This document shows positions 1 to 11,856 of a DNA stretch of 64,000 bases, piece after piece. The number at the start of each line of letters is the position of its first letter. The stretch's first letter is position 1. Source of the DNA: Sipunculus nudus (taxonomy: Eukaryota > Annelida > Sipuncula > Golfingiida > Sipunculidae); the NCBI GenBank assembly GCA_026874595.1, contig CM049312.1, forward strand, positions 53,259,429 to 53,323,428, in the 5' to 3' direction. A program made the translations under genes and the position numbers. The notes beneath the pieces were generated by a model. It searched no databases and had not been told where the DNA came from. It saw only the letters and a list, made by a program, of their open reading frames with translations.

Positions 1-338
1 ATGACTGAACACATTGTCCGCGGTATTTGGGTTACTTATAGCTACACTCTTGTCTTGACTGAAAATATTTTAAACCTCGAGTTATTCATAGAAACGATTT
101 TAAAACAGGGCACATTTCTTTCCTTCCTGGTAAGCTGACAAAATCTCATCTATTTTATTCTTGATGTGTACCCCGTAGACATCTTAGAACAAATTACTTT
201 TTTATTTTATGTTGATTAATGTGTTTATTTATTTTATGTTGATTAATGAGTATAAACAAGTATAAAGTATACGTCTGTCAGTTTCTTCTATAATAATCAA
301 ACACACGGTTATCAAGAAATATACACCCATTTTTCAAG
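1..338. other. Non-coding sequence upstream of methyltransferase exon
   Basis: AT-rich sequence with no convincing exon. It probably belongs to the intron before the first visible methyltransferase exon, because a pyrimidine-rich stretch ending TTTTTCAAG directly precedes position 339. I found nothing resembling the usual N-terminal exon of this family here, so the start of the gene should lie left of the window. Confidence 0.5.
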
Positions 339-1263
339 GAAAGATTCGCGGCAAGCGTCTTTTGGAGATTGGAAGCGGGCCTACGATAGATTTCGTCATT
401 ATTCCCAGTCATTATTTCGATGAAATCTACCTGTCTGACTTCAACCGACAAGCCAGAGAAGAAATCCAACTCTGGCGCAAGGGGGCACCAACGGCGTTCG
501 ACTGGTCTGATCATTTCAAATTCATTTGCAAACTTCAGAACAACGGGTATGTTTTGTTATTTCATTTAAACTGAAGATGTGTATAAAATGCGGAGTTGAA
601 TTTAGGTTTAGAAAAAACTTTTCCTATTCACTCGTTAACATTAACATCTTGCATATAGTGCAAGACGCTGGACGCAGACCGAACGCGTTTACTCCGTCTA
701 GATATAGTTTGCCTTTTTTTGCCATTGCATTATTACAAAGTGCTTACCAAAAATGCTTAAAAACAAGATTGTCACAGATCGAATGTCGAAAAGGAATGAC
801 ACATGTCTCTATGATTTTTAATATTTTCAGGATGACCTGGTATGAGAGCGAAGCGGCACTGAAGTCAAAGGTCAAAGATGTATTTTATTGTGATGTTCTA
901 CAGAAAAACCCACTGTATCCTGAGGTTATCGATGATTTTGATTGCATTATTACCAGTAACTGTCTGAATACCGCGGCCACAACAATGAAAGATTACACAG
1001 AAGCGGTAGGAAACGTCACGACGTTGCTCAAGCCCGGCGGGCATTTCGTCTCGTTCGTTGGATTAGGATACAGCATTTATAAAGTTGGGTCGTATTGTTT
1101 TAAGTCACTCTCTCTGGATGAAGAGACTTTTAAACAGAGCGTAACGGACTGTGGGCTTAATATAAAGTATTGTAACACGGTCAGTGTCGATAATTTGCCC
1201 ACACAAGACAAGGAAGTGGCTGATATACACGGGTATATGATACTCCATGCTGTTAAGGAGTGA
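339..1263 (+). CDS. NNMT/PNMT/TEMT-family SAM-dependent methyltransferase, last two exons (partial)
   Basis: Two coding exons are visible: about 339-546 (donor GG|GTATGT) and 831-1263 (acceptor TTTTCAG|G, stop TGA at 1261-1263). They join in phase, the split codon giving glycine, and encode about 212 residues against 264 in human NNMT, so roughly the first 50 are missing. The first exon carries the SAM-binding motif I (LLEIGSGPTID) followed by an acidic strand end and an FDWS motif typical of the family. The second carries the LLKPGGH motif and a C-terminal part that follows the NNMT layout. Family members methylate small amines such as nicotinamide or phenylethanolamine in the cytosol; the substrate here cannot be told. 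Reading frames are intact across both exons, which suggests a working gene. The exact left edge of the 339 exon is the least certain point. Confidence 0.85.
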
Positions 1264-2803
1264 TAATAACCCTTTGTCACGAGCAGGCGCATGCACTGTA
1301 TACGTAACAGTGGTCCATAGATTGCTTGGTTCTGGTCCTTAGAGCCAGCATTGCGAGTTTTGTTACATGATGGCAGATACTTACCATAGACACTGGCAGG
1401 AACCCCACCTCTAAGGATGAGACAGGAATCTTTTACTCTCTTTATTTGTTATATTTATAGCGAATGGTATATTTTTTTTGTCTGTATAACGTACAGACAA
1501 ACAGTTTCAGTTGTACATTTTTACAATGATATACAATTTTTACAATGAAAATTTTTTTTAGTTTTCCAATTAAAAGAAGAGAAGCCAGTTGAAAGACATT
1601 GAAATTCAATGAGGAAAAATGTTGTGTAAAACAGATTTAACAATCCCACTGTAATGAGCATTTACCCTAAAATTTCCTCTATCTTTAACAAATCTGCACT
1701 TGGATCCTTTAACATCTTTACCGGTTGTATTTCTACTATAACAAGCCACGCACTGGCCTTTCAAAACCCTTTGAAAAGAGAAATGACACTGCGCTGAATA
1801 GGATTCACGGTATGGCCAGGCGAGAGAGGGTATCAGAAATTGGGACCTTTTTCTGCAAACACACACACATATATATATATAGAAAGAGAGAGGGAGGGAG
1901 AAAGAGAGGAAGACCTTTTATTGTGACACATTTCAAATAAATTAGAATTAAGTACACGGTTTTAAAAAGTTAGGTATGTTTAGAGAATATGGTTATTCTA
2001 AACCAGTTTGAGATTATGAAATGCAATTAAACAGTGGTTACAGGAAAAATAGGTTGATTCGCAATTGCTGAATGTTTAAAAATACAAACAAAGCATATCA
2101 ATTTATTACTCTTTCTGCTGCGCTCAGGAAAATAATGAACAAACGATTGCATTAGATCCTCTTTTTTTTATTATATCTAATTGTTCATAAAAAATATAAC
2201 ATTTGTTATTTGTTTACAATGTTTACTTTTGCAATATTAAGCATATGAATAAAAAAGGTGCTTTCGAATTTCAGACTTTAATAGCTTGAATCCATATACA
2301 TACAGCATATGAAATTATTTCAGCAGTGCTTAAAGGGGCCCAATCACCTACCTGACCTTTGAAAACTAAAGGTAATCCCTTGGAGGTTTTATAAAAAAAA
2401 TAGGCCAGAAAACGTGGATATCACAGCACACAGGTTGCTTGTTTTGTTTATATCAACGTGTTTATTATATGTGGGGGCCCACCAAAAAATCAAAACAAAT
2501 TCAACAAGGGCATCTGGCATCAGATAAGCCAGAGCTTTGCAAATGGCGTTTTGCAACAAGTGACCTTTCCACCTCCGCATGTATGCATGCAACCTACCAC
2601 CTTAGATTACAGGTTTCCCATTTGTCATCAAAGCTTTGCTTACAAACATGTTGTTGATAAACAAGTCCATACGTTTTTCATAGAGGCTTTATAAGAACTG
2701 TTCATAACCAGAATTACCCTTAGATCATTAATATATACACAGAGGAAGCCAGAAATCACATAAATTCTTTTGCAAAAGGTAGGTGAATGGGCACCATTAA
2801 AGA
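1264..2803. other. 3' UTR and intergenic sequence
   Basis: No gene seen. Candidate polyadenylation signals for the methyltransferase are ATTAAA near 1569 and AATAAA near 1936. A short CA/TA/GA-rich microsatellite lies at about 1860-1910. Part of 2280-2360 resembles the repeat unit found again near 4080-4140, so a diverged fragment of that repeat may be present. Confidence 0.45.
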
Positions 2804-5420
2804 AAACAAGGGACCTATGGGTCACGACGCTCAGCTGTTATATATGATAAAAAAATATTATTTAGAAATGAGGCACATGCTGGTTTTGTGTGGTAATAAA
2901 TATAAGCTGTATTATGAGTTGTTGTTGTTTAGCTTATGTATGATTTTGATAGTACCTTTGGAGACAGGGAAGAGGATTGATTTCATTTATTTTATTAACA
3001 AATGGAGTACTACTGTCACACAGATTTTGACTTGGCCATATAACTTATAAGCAGAACATATAATATAAGAGTTAACTATTTATTAAAAAAATTACAAATA
3101 TTGTCCCAAATATAATTTTTATTAAAAATAATAAGAGAATCATATGATTTTTTAAAATGAAATATAACTGATATGGTTATTAAAATAATATTAAAGAATA
3201 TATTCATGAATGCATTCATGAATACATTTTGAAAGTATTTGCACGAGTATTCATATACTTTCATTTTTACCTGAATGCCCATTCTTTATGCAAGAAATTT
3301 TATAATGGAGTACATAATCATATTCGTATTTAATACAATTACAAAGTATTCCCACCATGTCTGGTATTTATTCAGTTTTCACCAAACAATGATGTTGAGA
3401 ATCCAGAATATACAAATTTCACACATTTAAATAATGATCATAAGTACCTGGTTTTATGGCTTTTATTTATATTAAAAAATAACTGTAAAAAATTCATTTT
3501 GGACTAATTTCACATCAATGTACACACTAGACACAGTAGGAATCTAGATTAATATTATCAACTGCATCTTTGTCTATCATTAATTTCCTTCATATAATCC
3601 TTAATAATTAGTAATGAATAATATGATTTACTTCTTTATCATTAAAAATGAACTGAAAAATGCCATAGGTGACTGCATGGTGTTATTTGGAATACGTGAC
3701 ATTCTACCCATCGATACAAGATTCTTATATCATCAGTAACTGCAAGTTAATTTCCTGTTATTATAAACTAACAAATTCCTTTTCTATTTTTCTTTAATTT
3801 GTTATTAAAAACCAATAAAAATTTATTAATTTATTGTTTATTGTTATGTTTTTGGTTAAAACTACTAGATGAGTTGGGTTGAACACCTGGATCAACTGTG
3901 GCTGGCCATAAGCTGCCTGGATTCTCCCCTCAAGCGTGCATAATTTGATGAAAGGTCAACAAGGTCAACATACAGGTGACTCAAGAGGGGCTGGAGAGAG
4001 CCAAAGTCTGACAGGGTCTCATAAAAAACATTAATAAAAGCTACAATATTTGGCAAATTTCTTTCAGCTTTCTAAACTAAAAGGCTGAAATCCTTATGTG
4101 TGCATGATATGAAAATTATATCAACAGTGCTCACGGGAAACAAACAAGCCTTGGTCACAGTTGGGCAAAATTTAAGGTACTAATTTTATATTTATACTAA
4201 TAACTTATAAAATTTGAAAAATTCAGAACTAATTTTGGGTATTCAATTGAATCTTGATTAAATAATGTTACATCCCTGACAAAAAAAATCTCTAGCTTCA
4301 GCAATGCCCTTGTTAAGGGAGTAAATATATTTCTTGATTTTTTACAAAGTGCATTATGTTTGGGCCCATAACTTAAAAAAAATACACAATACTGACATCA
4401 TTTCTGGCATGTGCATAGTGAATGTATAGAAAAATATGTATATTATATATGATCAAAGTCAGATCAGTGGTTTTGATATTAGGCAGTCTTAAAGTGTAAC
4501 ATTGGGTTTTTAATGGAAAAATGAAGTTTTTCATTGATATCTCGAAGGAATTAAGTCCTAGTGACCAAATTCTTGGCATGGTAGGGGATTTTGGAGAAAT
4601 CTAACTGTATGCCAAATTTAAGGAACTTAGAGCTGAAGCTCGGGAGCTGAGCCCTAGCAAACTGCATAACACTAGCAATATGTGACATGGTGCTTGAAAA
4701 CTTGAATAAAATCTACAGTTTTTGATCAACTGGTTTCAAATTTTTTGTGTTAACAGTTGAAATGCTAACAAAAACATGCTGTGAAAATTAAATCCACAGC
4801 AGTTACAGCAAAAAAACGTGCCATGGTCAAAGTTGGGCAAAATTTAAGGTACCAATTTTTTATTTTTGCTAATATTTTTAAAAATTTAAAAGATTTTGAT
4901 CTAATTTTGGGTATACAATTTAATTTTGATTAATAAAAGTAATATTACTGGAAAAAAAGTGCTTAGCTTTAACAAGTTTTGTGTTAAGTGATAAAATTTC
5001 TTTCCTGATTATTTACAAAATGCATTATGTTTGGGCCCATAACTTTTTTAAATTAAATAATACAGACCTAATTTCTGGCATGTACATAGGAATTATATAG
5101 AGGATTATTTATAGGAAATATGAGGAAAAACAGATGAGTGGTTTTGATATTAGGCAGTCCTAAAGTGTGAAAATAGGTTTTTAATAAAAAATTGAGGTTT
5201 TTCCTTAATTTCTCAAAGGAATGAAGTCGCAAAGACCCAGTTTTCGGCTTGGTAGGAGATCTTGGGGTCATCTATCATTATGCTGAATTTTGGATTCCTA
5301 GGTCTTACGGTTTCAAAACGTGCCACATCTACGGACGGACGGACGGACGGACAGACGGACGGACGACGGACAATGGACCACGACTATAGCTCAGATGACT
5401 TATAGTCAGCTGAGCTAAAA
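2804..5420 (-). mobile_element. Helitron-like / pearl-type tandem-repeat element (AGCTCAGCTGAC family)
   Basis: Read on the minus strand, the element opens at 5420 with an AGCTCAGCTGAC...GAGCT hairpin, runs through a GTCC-type microsatellite (5331-5371 on plus), then two ~670-bp tandem units. Shared anchors such as TTGGGCAAAATTTAAGGTAC occur near 4160 and 4832, and GCATTATGTTTGGGCCCATA near 4353 and 5022. It closes near 2804 with a GTGACCCATAGGTC hairpin followed by CTTGTT. The same start and end signatures recur elsewhere in this window, which defines a family. Hairpin, microsatellite and tandem core match the published layout of bivalve pearl elements and of Helentron-associated non-autonomous elements. 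No protein is encoded. Confidence 0.6.
5331..5371. repeat. ACGG-type microsatellite
   Basis: About ten GGAC/ACGG tetranucleotides with slight decay. It sits between the first terminal hairpin and the tandem core of the minus-strand element that ends at 5420, the position where pearl-type elements usually carry such a microsatellite. Confidence 0.85.
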
Positions 5421-5721
5421 ATATAATTAATATATATTTAATCATGATCATAGAGATGAAGGACATACAGAGCTGATCAATTAAGTATGTCCTTACTCCT
5501 GAGGCAGAAATATGTTTTAATTAGATCTTAATTATTTTCTTACACTTATTTTTGTTTTAATTTGATAAGTTTTATACATTTGCAATAAAACTAATGTCCC
5601 AATACAGTGCAGAGGTGCAAGGACTCAATATATATATACAGGTCAAACAAAGCCGATCACATATTTCCCATTCTGCTGAGGCGGGGGAAAAGAACAAATG
5701 TTTGCATTAGATCCTCATTTT
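5421..5721. other. AT-rich spacer
   Basis: No gene or clear repeat recognised between two Helitron-like elements. Confidence 0.4.
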
Positions 5722-6921
5722 TATGCCCCCGCCACAAAGTGGCCGGGGCATAGAGTTTCACCCATGTCCGTCATTCCGTCTTTCCGTCCTTCCGTCGTCC
5801 TTTCGTCATTTCGAAATCAAACAGTTGTACGGATTTTTTTCGCAATGCCTGCAGATATTGGCCTGATTTTCGGTGTGGGGGCAGATATAGACCATTTACA
5901 GATCGAGTTCACGTTTCGTCCCGGTTGACCTACTTTTGACCGTTTTACGGCTCCTAAACTTAGAAAATTTTATGAAAAAATAGAAATTTTCATAAAAAAG
6001 TGCACATGTACGGACTTTTTTCGCAGTGCCTGCAGATACGGGCCTGAATTTTGGTGTGTGGGCATATATTGACCAGTTACAGATCGGGTTCGCGTTTCGT
6101 CCCAGTTGACCTACTTTTGACCGTTTTACGGCTCCTGAACATAGAAAATTTCATGAAAACTATAAATTTTCATGACAAATACACATGTACAGACTTTTTT
6201 GCAATACCTACAGATATTGGCCTGATTTTTGCTGTGTGGGCAGATAATGACCAGTTACAGATCGAGTACACGTTTTGTCCCAGTTAACCTACTTTTGACC
6301 GTTTGACGGTGCTCTAACATAGAAATTTCATAAAAAAGTGCACATGTACGGACTTTTTTTCGCAGTGCCTGCAGATACGGGCCTGATTTTTGGTGTGTAG
6401 GCAGATAATGACCAGTTACAGATCGAGTTCTTGTTTTGTCCCAGTTGACCTAATTTTGACCATTTGACTGCTCCTGAACATAGAAAATTTCATGAAAAAT
6501 AGAAATTTTCATAACAAATGCATATGTACGGACTTTTTTTCCTCAATGCCTGCAGATACAACCCTGATTTTTTTTGTGTGGGCAGATAATGACAGTTACA
6601 GATCGAGTTCGCGTTTCGTCTCGGTTGACCTACTTTTTATTGTTTTACGGCTCCTAAACATAGGAAATTTCATGAAAGACAGAAATTTTTATGGAAAATG
6701 CACATGTATGGACTTTTTTTCACAATGCCTGCAGATACTGGCCTGATTTTTTGTGTGTTGCTAGATAATGACCCGTTACAGATCGAGTTTGCATTTTGCC
6801 CTTATTGACCTACTTTTGACCATACGACACCTCCTGAACTTAAAATTTTTTTTCAAAATTTAACAAATGTTTCTAATTTGCCCCAGGCGGGGGCATCCGT
6901 GTCGTTCTGACACATCTAGTT
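5722..6921 (+). mobile_element. Helitron-like tandem-repeat element (ATGCCCCCGCC...ATCTAGTT family)
   Basis: The element starts with a hairpin (ATGCCCCCGCCACAAAGTGG and complementary GGGGCAT), followed by GTCCGTC-type simple sequence. It then has about six tandem units of ~180 bp, with anchor GATCGAG or GATCGGG at 5901, 6082, 6260, 6421, 6601 and 6781. The 3' end is a short GTGTC...GACAC hairpin followed by ATCTAGTT. A 3' hairpin before CTAG(T) is the classic Helitron-type terminus. A second copy lies at 59181-61362 in the same orientation. Short open frames in the units reflect repeat composition, not genes. Confidence 0.65.
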
Positions 6922-7627
6922 TATTATATCAATTTTTTTAAGTTAATAATTTTTATACATTTCCAATTTAACATTTTTGAATACATATCTGAATTCATAA
7001 GTTGATTCAGAATTTTTAACTGCATAATCATATATCCCTAATTTTGTCAGATAACCCTACATGGCCCAAGTATAGAATCCGGTCTTCATTTCCAAGAAGG
7101 GTCTAAACTGACTGGACCGTCTCATATTAATAGTAATCAACATAAGCCATGACATGCCTGATGTTATGACATCGACATGCCTCTTACTTCTCCATTACAT
7201 TAATCCTCAACATCATTACGTCCGTTCGTATACACCCATAACCTCGTCCATGTAGACCGGATTCTATACTCGTTCCCACTACATTACGCATGCAAATGAA
7301 TTTATTTTTTACCACCAAAAAATATCTCTAATAAATATACAAAACAATAAATATCTGAAAATTAAACTTGATTCATATTTTACAATTCTAAATTGTTCCT
7401 TTATTTATCCATAATTTGGCTATTATATCAGCAATTACAGAACTAATGTCATGTCAAAAACAGGCTAGTACATCCATGTAAAAAACCTAGATACATGTGG
7501 GATTTCTGTTAAATTATACCCACGAGTTAATCAAATAAACTTCATTAACGACCAGTGGTGTCATTTTATCTTCGACGATTCTCCCATCCCCCCATATACA
7601 TGTATATAATATATATATATAATATAA
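6922..7627. other. AT-rich intergenic sequence
   Basis: Apart from the small inverted-repeat element at 7069-7270 listed separately, no gene is visible. Confidence 0.4.
7069..7270. mobile_element. Small inverted-repeat (MITE-like) element, ~200 bp
   Basis: Bounded by 17-bp inverted repeats: AGTATAGAATCCGGTCT at 7069 and its complement ending at 7270. The inside is non-coding. No target-site duplication is obvious, so the superfamily cannot be named. Confidence 0.5.
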
Positions 7628-7906
7628 GTTTTATGAGTTTATGAGTTCAAAAACAGTCCTTACCTGCCAAGCACAAATGGACACTGATCAGTTCTCGGTG
7701 TCATGAGACTTGAGGCTTGCCAGGGTGCGGGTCGGTCGTTGTGTTTGCCCGAATGAAAACAATACAAAACAATAGAAAACCGGTTCTCGACTGGAAATCA
7801 GCAACCAAGGCAGCCAAGGTAATTCATAACTGCAAGGCAGCAAGGCAATTCATGACTTGATTTTATACGTTAATGTTATTAAAGTGGTATTTACGGAGCC
7901 ATTACA
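7628..7906 (-). repeat. 3' LTR (partial) of the gypsy element
   Basis: On the minus strand it begins TGTAATGGCTCCG directly after a polypurine tract. About 260 bp are shared with the block at 13171-13434, including CAAATGGACACT and GTGCGGGTCGGTCG. The far edge near 7628 is where similarity to the other copy stops; a TA-rich tract follows, so the LTR may be truncated there. Confidence 0.65.
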
Positions 7907-7919
7907 CCCTCCCCCTACT
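7907..7919 (-). other. Polypurine tract of the gypsy element
   Basis: On the minus strand AGTAGGGGGAGGG directly precedes the TGTAAT start of the 3' LTR, the expected place for the plus-strand primer of an LTR retrotransposon. Confidence 0.65.
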
Positions 7920-7989
7920 TGAGAAAAATGTCGACCCGACTTTAATTTCAACAAAAAAATATTGGGAGCAAACACAGCCACAAAATCAT

Positions 7990-8842
7990 ATTAACAGCAC
8001 AGTCACCACACCATACATCAAACGCTCTCAGTCAAGTCTCTCTTGTAAATGACGTTATTGTCTCTGAAATAGTAAATGAATGGTTTCAGAGTCGAATCCA
8101 GAATTTGTTCCTTGGCTACGTCTAATTGTGTCTGGCCGAGGATATCGATAGGATCACAAAGGAGCAGCATTGGATTGATCATAAGTAAGACTAGATATTA
8201 CTGGTGATGCTATGGTCACTGATTGACAATCAGCTTTTACTACGTCATTGGTAATACAGTGATGGTTTTTGTTTTGATTTCTGCTAGTATTCGAGGTATT
8301 CTTGAAAGTGCATTGGCATGGATGTTGTGTTTGCCGATGTTGAAGTCATAATTAGCCAATTCCGATACCCATCTTTGACCTGTTGCATCTTATTTAGCAG
8401 AGGACATGATGAAAGTTAGAGGGCTGTTATCTGTGAACACTGTGAACGTGATCCATAAAGATATTCTTTAAATTTATTGGTCACACACCACTTCAAAGCC
8501 AAGAACTCTAACTTATGGATAGTGTACCGAGACTCGGATGGAGTTAGGCTACGGCTAGCACAAGCTATCGGTCTTTTCTGGCCATCCTGCTCCTACTAGA
8601 GAATACCCGAGATTCCATCAAAACTTGCATCTGTATGAACAATAAACGGACGAGAGAAATCTGCAAACGCTAGTACAGGAGCAGTTGAGAATAGCAGTTA
8701 TATTAATTAATCAAATGCTTCTCGATGTTGTTGCGACCAGTTAAAGTTTGGTTGGGGTGGAAATTTCTTTTGGTACGATTGCTGAATTTTATTTTATTCT
8801 GAATATGGTGACCTTTCAGTATGTCATGTAATGGTTTTGCGA
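7990..8842 (-). pseudogene. Gypsy RNase H and integrase-linker remnant
   Basis: The minus-strand translation shows RNase H features in broken frames: a YTDASFDGI-like strand (~8640), ACASRSLTPSE, then YTIHKLEFLALKW (~8520). Further on, to about 8040, is a segment like the linker that normally precedes the integrase zinc-binding domain (DILGQTQLDVAKEQ). Stops and shifts interrupt it and no integrase core follows. Confidence 0.6.
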
Positions 8843-9649
8843 TTATTCAAATTCAGGAACGAATCTACGATAGAAACTCGCAAAGCCTAAGAAACGGCCT
8901 ACATCACTGACACATTTAGGTGCAGGCCATTCTTTGAGGGCATTTATTTTACTCTGGTCAGTTTGTATACCTTCTTTAGAGACTATGTGTCCTAAAAATT
9001 TGACTTCGTACTGCATTAGTTGGCACTTTGATGGTTTTAGTTTTAAGCCTGCATCATACAGACACTGAAAGATGTTATTCAAGCGATTGAGGTGTTCGTC
9101 AAAGGTGGTAGAAAATACGATTATGTCGTCCAGATTTTGCATTAATTTTTGGAATGAGGCAGGGGTGTTCACCAAACCGAACGGCATGATTTCCAATTGA
9201 TAAAAACCGAGGGGACCTAATGTAAATGCTGTTTTATCTTTATAATCATCTGCTAACTCAACCTGCCAGGAACCGGACTTGAAATCGTGAGAGGAAAAGT
9301 AACGAGCGCCAGTTAAAGAATCTAGGGTGTCATCGATACTTGGCAAGGAATGAGCGTCACTGACAGTTCTGCTATTAAGGGTTCTATAATGAATACAGAA
9401 CCGAAGAGTCCCGTCACTTTTTCTGACAAGGACCACTGGACTAGCAAACGGACTTCTGTTCTCCTTTATTACCTTTGACTCTAGCACCTCTCTCAGATGT
9501 TGTTTCACCTCATTATATAATTGTGGAGGGATACGGCGATACCGCTCCCTAAATGGTTCGTAGTTAGTTAACATAATACGGTGTTTTCCTATACTGGTGT
9601 GTCCAAGATCTGTATTACTTAAGGAAAATATATGTTTCCATTTAAGCAA
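8843..9649 (-). pseudogene. Ty3/gypsy reverse transcriptase, internally deleted
   Basis: Open for 268 codons. It shows RT motifs: SPFASPVVLVRKSDG, the first catalytic aspartate in SSHDFKSGSWQVE, LGPLGFYQLEIMPFGL, FQKLMQ, then LDDIIVFS and FLGHIVSKEGI. The stretch normally lying between FQKLM and the YLDD box is missing, so LMQN runs straight into LDD and the tyrosine is lost. This in-frame deletion of roughly 15-20 residues should destroy activity. The start overlaps the preceding segment in another frame, marking a frameshift near 9640. Confidence 0.85.
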
Positions 9650-10480
9650 CAGTTGTTCAGTAGGTTAGATTCAGATTGTGAAAAATCTTGATCGTTTAAG
9701 AATTGATCATCCGTTTGGTCAGAAGGTGGTGTAATTTGGTTGATAAAGGTAGCTTCCTGTATGTTACAGACAATTACTTTGGCTGGAATAGTGATGGAAT
9801 GTGTTATGTTTCTAACCTGTACTGGAATTCTGTGACTTGCACCTATGGACAAATCAAGTTCTTGGACACAAGGAAGAAGAATCAATCCAGTTGGCAACCT
9901 GAGGAGTACATTCACATTAGTTATAACAAGAATTTTGCCTGTTGTACAACCTCTAGTTAAACCATTGATAGTGATATCACTTTGAGCAGGTATTACTGTA
10001 GACTTGGTGAATAAAACATGACCACATTTATTTAGTGATTACTGTTCCCTTTTCGTCATACATTTAATTGCAATCTTCCATGGTTCTGACATGTGAATAA
10101 ATTTGGACCAGCATTTGTCTGAAGAAAATTTATACATGAGTTTAGCACTTTCGTACCAAATAAAAGAATGGAAAATTGGAATTGAAATGTGTATTTTTCA
10201 TTTCCAACACTGGCACAGATAATGTTTGAGAACGTTTATCAGTAAATTTTAAGTCAACAGGAACGATACCACAATACTCTACCTGCTGGCTGTCTAGTTG
10301 CCGGAGCTTCATCATCTCCTCCACAGGGACTAAGTCTGACGGATTGGGGTGTTTTTCATAAAACCACGCAGCGACAGGAGAGACTTGGGAACCTGTATCT
10401 AAAAGACCGTTTGCAGTTTATACCATCCGCAATCATGTCAACAACCTGAGTTTCACCTACGAGAGGGATTTTCTTGGAAC
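9619..10480 (-). pseudogene. Gypsy protease and protease-RT linker
   Basis: Near 10400 the minus-strand translation reads GLLDTGSQVSPVAAW, the DTGS active-site loop of a retropepsin, and continues into an open segment (10324-10142) with KLRQLDSQQVEYCG. Then come stops, and a further open piece (9915-9619) typical of the linker before RT (GLILLPCVQELD, SITIPAKVIVCNIQ). Several stops and shifts show decay. Confidence 0.75.
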
Positions 10481-10584
10481 ATACATTTGTTGTGGGAATC
10501 GTATTTTCAGAACCTGTGTCCTCCCACGACTGATCACTGGTGACTCTTAGTTTTTTTTAGGATTTTACCGTATTTGTCTCGTTT

Positions 10585-10650
10585 AGCATGACACTTGTCA
10601 ACAGTATGTGTGTTACGATGGCAACGAGAGCAAACGATTTCGTCCGAGAC
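10585..10650 (-). pseudogene. Gag CCHC zinc knuckle
   Basis: The minus-strand translation contains CSRCHRNTHTVDKC, a CX2CX4HX4C knuckle as found at the C-terminus of retroviral-type Gag nucleocapsids. It lies just downstream of the capsid frame and before the protease, as expected. Confidence 0.8.
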
Positions 10651-10680
10651 AGTATTACTATAACGAACGTCAACTTGAGC

Positions 10681-11193
10681 TTATGATGCTTTATTTGTTT
10701 TGGACGTCTGAGATCGTTCAAGTTTTGATATACGATTCTCTAGGGTAGACAGTTTGTTATTTATCTGCTCCAGCACAGAGCTCTCAGAAGACAAAGTTTT
10801 AACCCCTTGTTGAGAAATTTGATTGTACGATGCAACCTTCACCTGTGAACTATGTGCAGCTTCGGACTCCAAAGCCCGTGCGGCTGCACACAGTTCATCT
10901 TGTTCTTCCTCATTATCATACCTATTACGCAAGGCTTCTTTAATATATTTGGAATAAAGTCCATTCCAGAACCTAGAGCGAAGCATTTGCTCATATTCCC
11001 TATGAAGAATAGGATTTCTCTGGTAAATGAGGTCTAAATGTCTATTAAGCCTGCAGCTCCTGTTAGCTATATCTTCTTTAGCATCCTGTTTACAAGAGTG
11101 GAACTGCTGGATAAGTACCTCTGTGGGGAGCACATTACCGAAGTACTTGTCAAATTTATTTAGTATATCTGTAGGAGTGGATTCATCAGGCAT
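10681..11193 (-). pseudogene. Gypsy Gag capsid-like segment
   Basis: A 170-codon open stretch resembling the retrotransposon Gag capsid: residues ~1-95 have the helical pattern seen in this family (QQFHSCKQDAKEDIANRSCR, then RFWNGLY). The C-terminal part is a short coiled coil (LEQINNKLSTLENRISKLER). It is flanked by the RRM-like Gag part upstream and the zinc knuckle downstream. The upstream join is broken. Confidence 0.7.
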
Positions 11194-11553
11194 ATGTTAT
11201 AGAACAATACCTGCCGTTCCCCTGACAAACTGGTGAATCGCTGACAAAATCTGAGAATCTGTTGTTACGCAAGCTTTTATCATAGACTTCAGATGAGAGC
11301 GCGATTGTTCATAGCTACCGCTTTTATCATGATTCCCTGAAAAGGAAGGAAGCTTTGGGGATATTATACTGGAACCAGTAGCCCCAGATGGTACCTAAAT
11401 GGCATCACCCCTTCTGTGTTTAAACTCTACTATCATCTGATTTACCTCGAAATCTGAAAGAAAATCGAGCTTTGTTACTATCTCTGAGATACGTCTACAT
11501 TCGGATACCTAAAAGGAAGTAGGATTTAACGAATCGAGCTTTTTTTTTGTGGA

Positions 11554-11856
11554 TCAGATGAGACACCTCAGTAAAGGAGGAAAGCCCAGCATGCCCAAGA
11601 GAGATTTTGATATTTGAATCCAGTTGTAAAGAGCAACCTGATAGCTTATATCTATGGCCTGTTTTGCGGAGTCTTTAGATTCCAAAACTACAAACCCACG
11701 GCCAGTGCAACGACCAGTATGTGCTTCTCTTACAATCAAAACATGTATGGGACTTTCAATTTGCGAGAACTGCTCACTAATCTCAGATTCGTTAATATCA
11801 GAAGGTAGTCCATGTATGGAGACGACCCGTGTTATGTCAACTGATTTACCCTCCAT
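11554..11856 (-). pseudogene. RRM-like N-terminal Gag segment
   Basis: A 100-codon frame starting at an ATG (11856). It has an RRM-like pattern: VVSIHGLPSDI (strand 1), helix NESEISEQFSQI, IHVLIVREAHTGR, GRGFVVLESKDSAKQAI. Vertebrate PNMA/ZCCHC12 proteins, domesticated from gypsy Gag, also carry an N-terminal RRM-like fold before the capsid, so this is probably the start of Gag rather than a separate gene. The frame is lost towards the capsid. Confidence 0.6.

Noticed and set aside
1077-1296. Minus-strand open frames over the methyltransferase exon
   Set aside because: Shadows of the plus-strand coding exon.
5698-6746. Open frames of 76-84 codons repeated in the ~180-bp units (also at 59182-59751)
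   Set aside because: Same phrases recur with each repeat unit and are broken irregularly; no sign of protein-level conservation.
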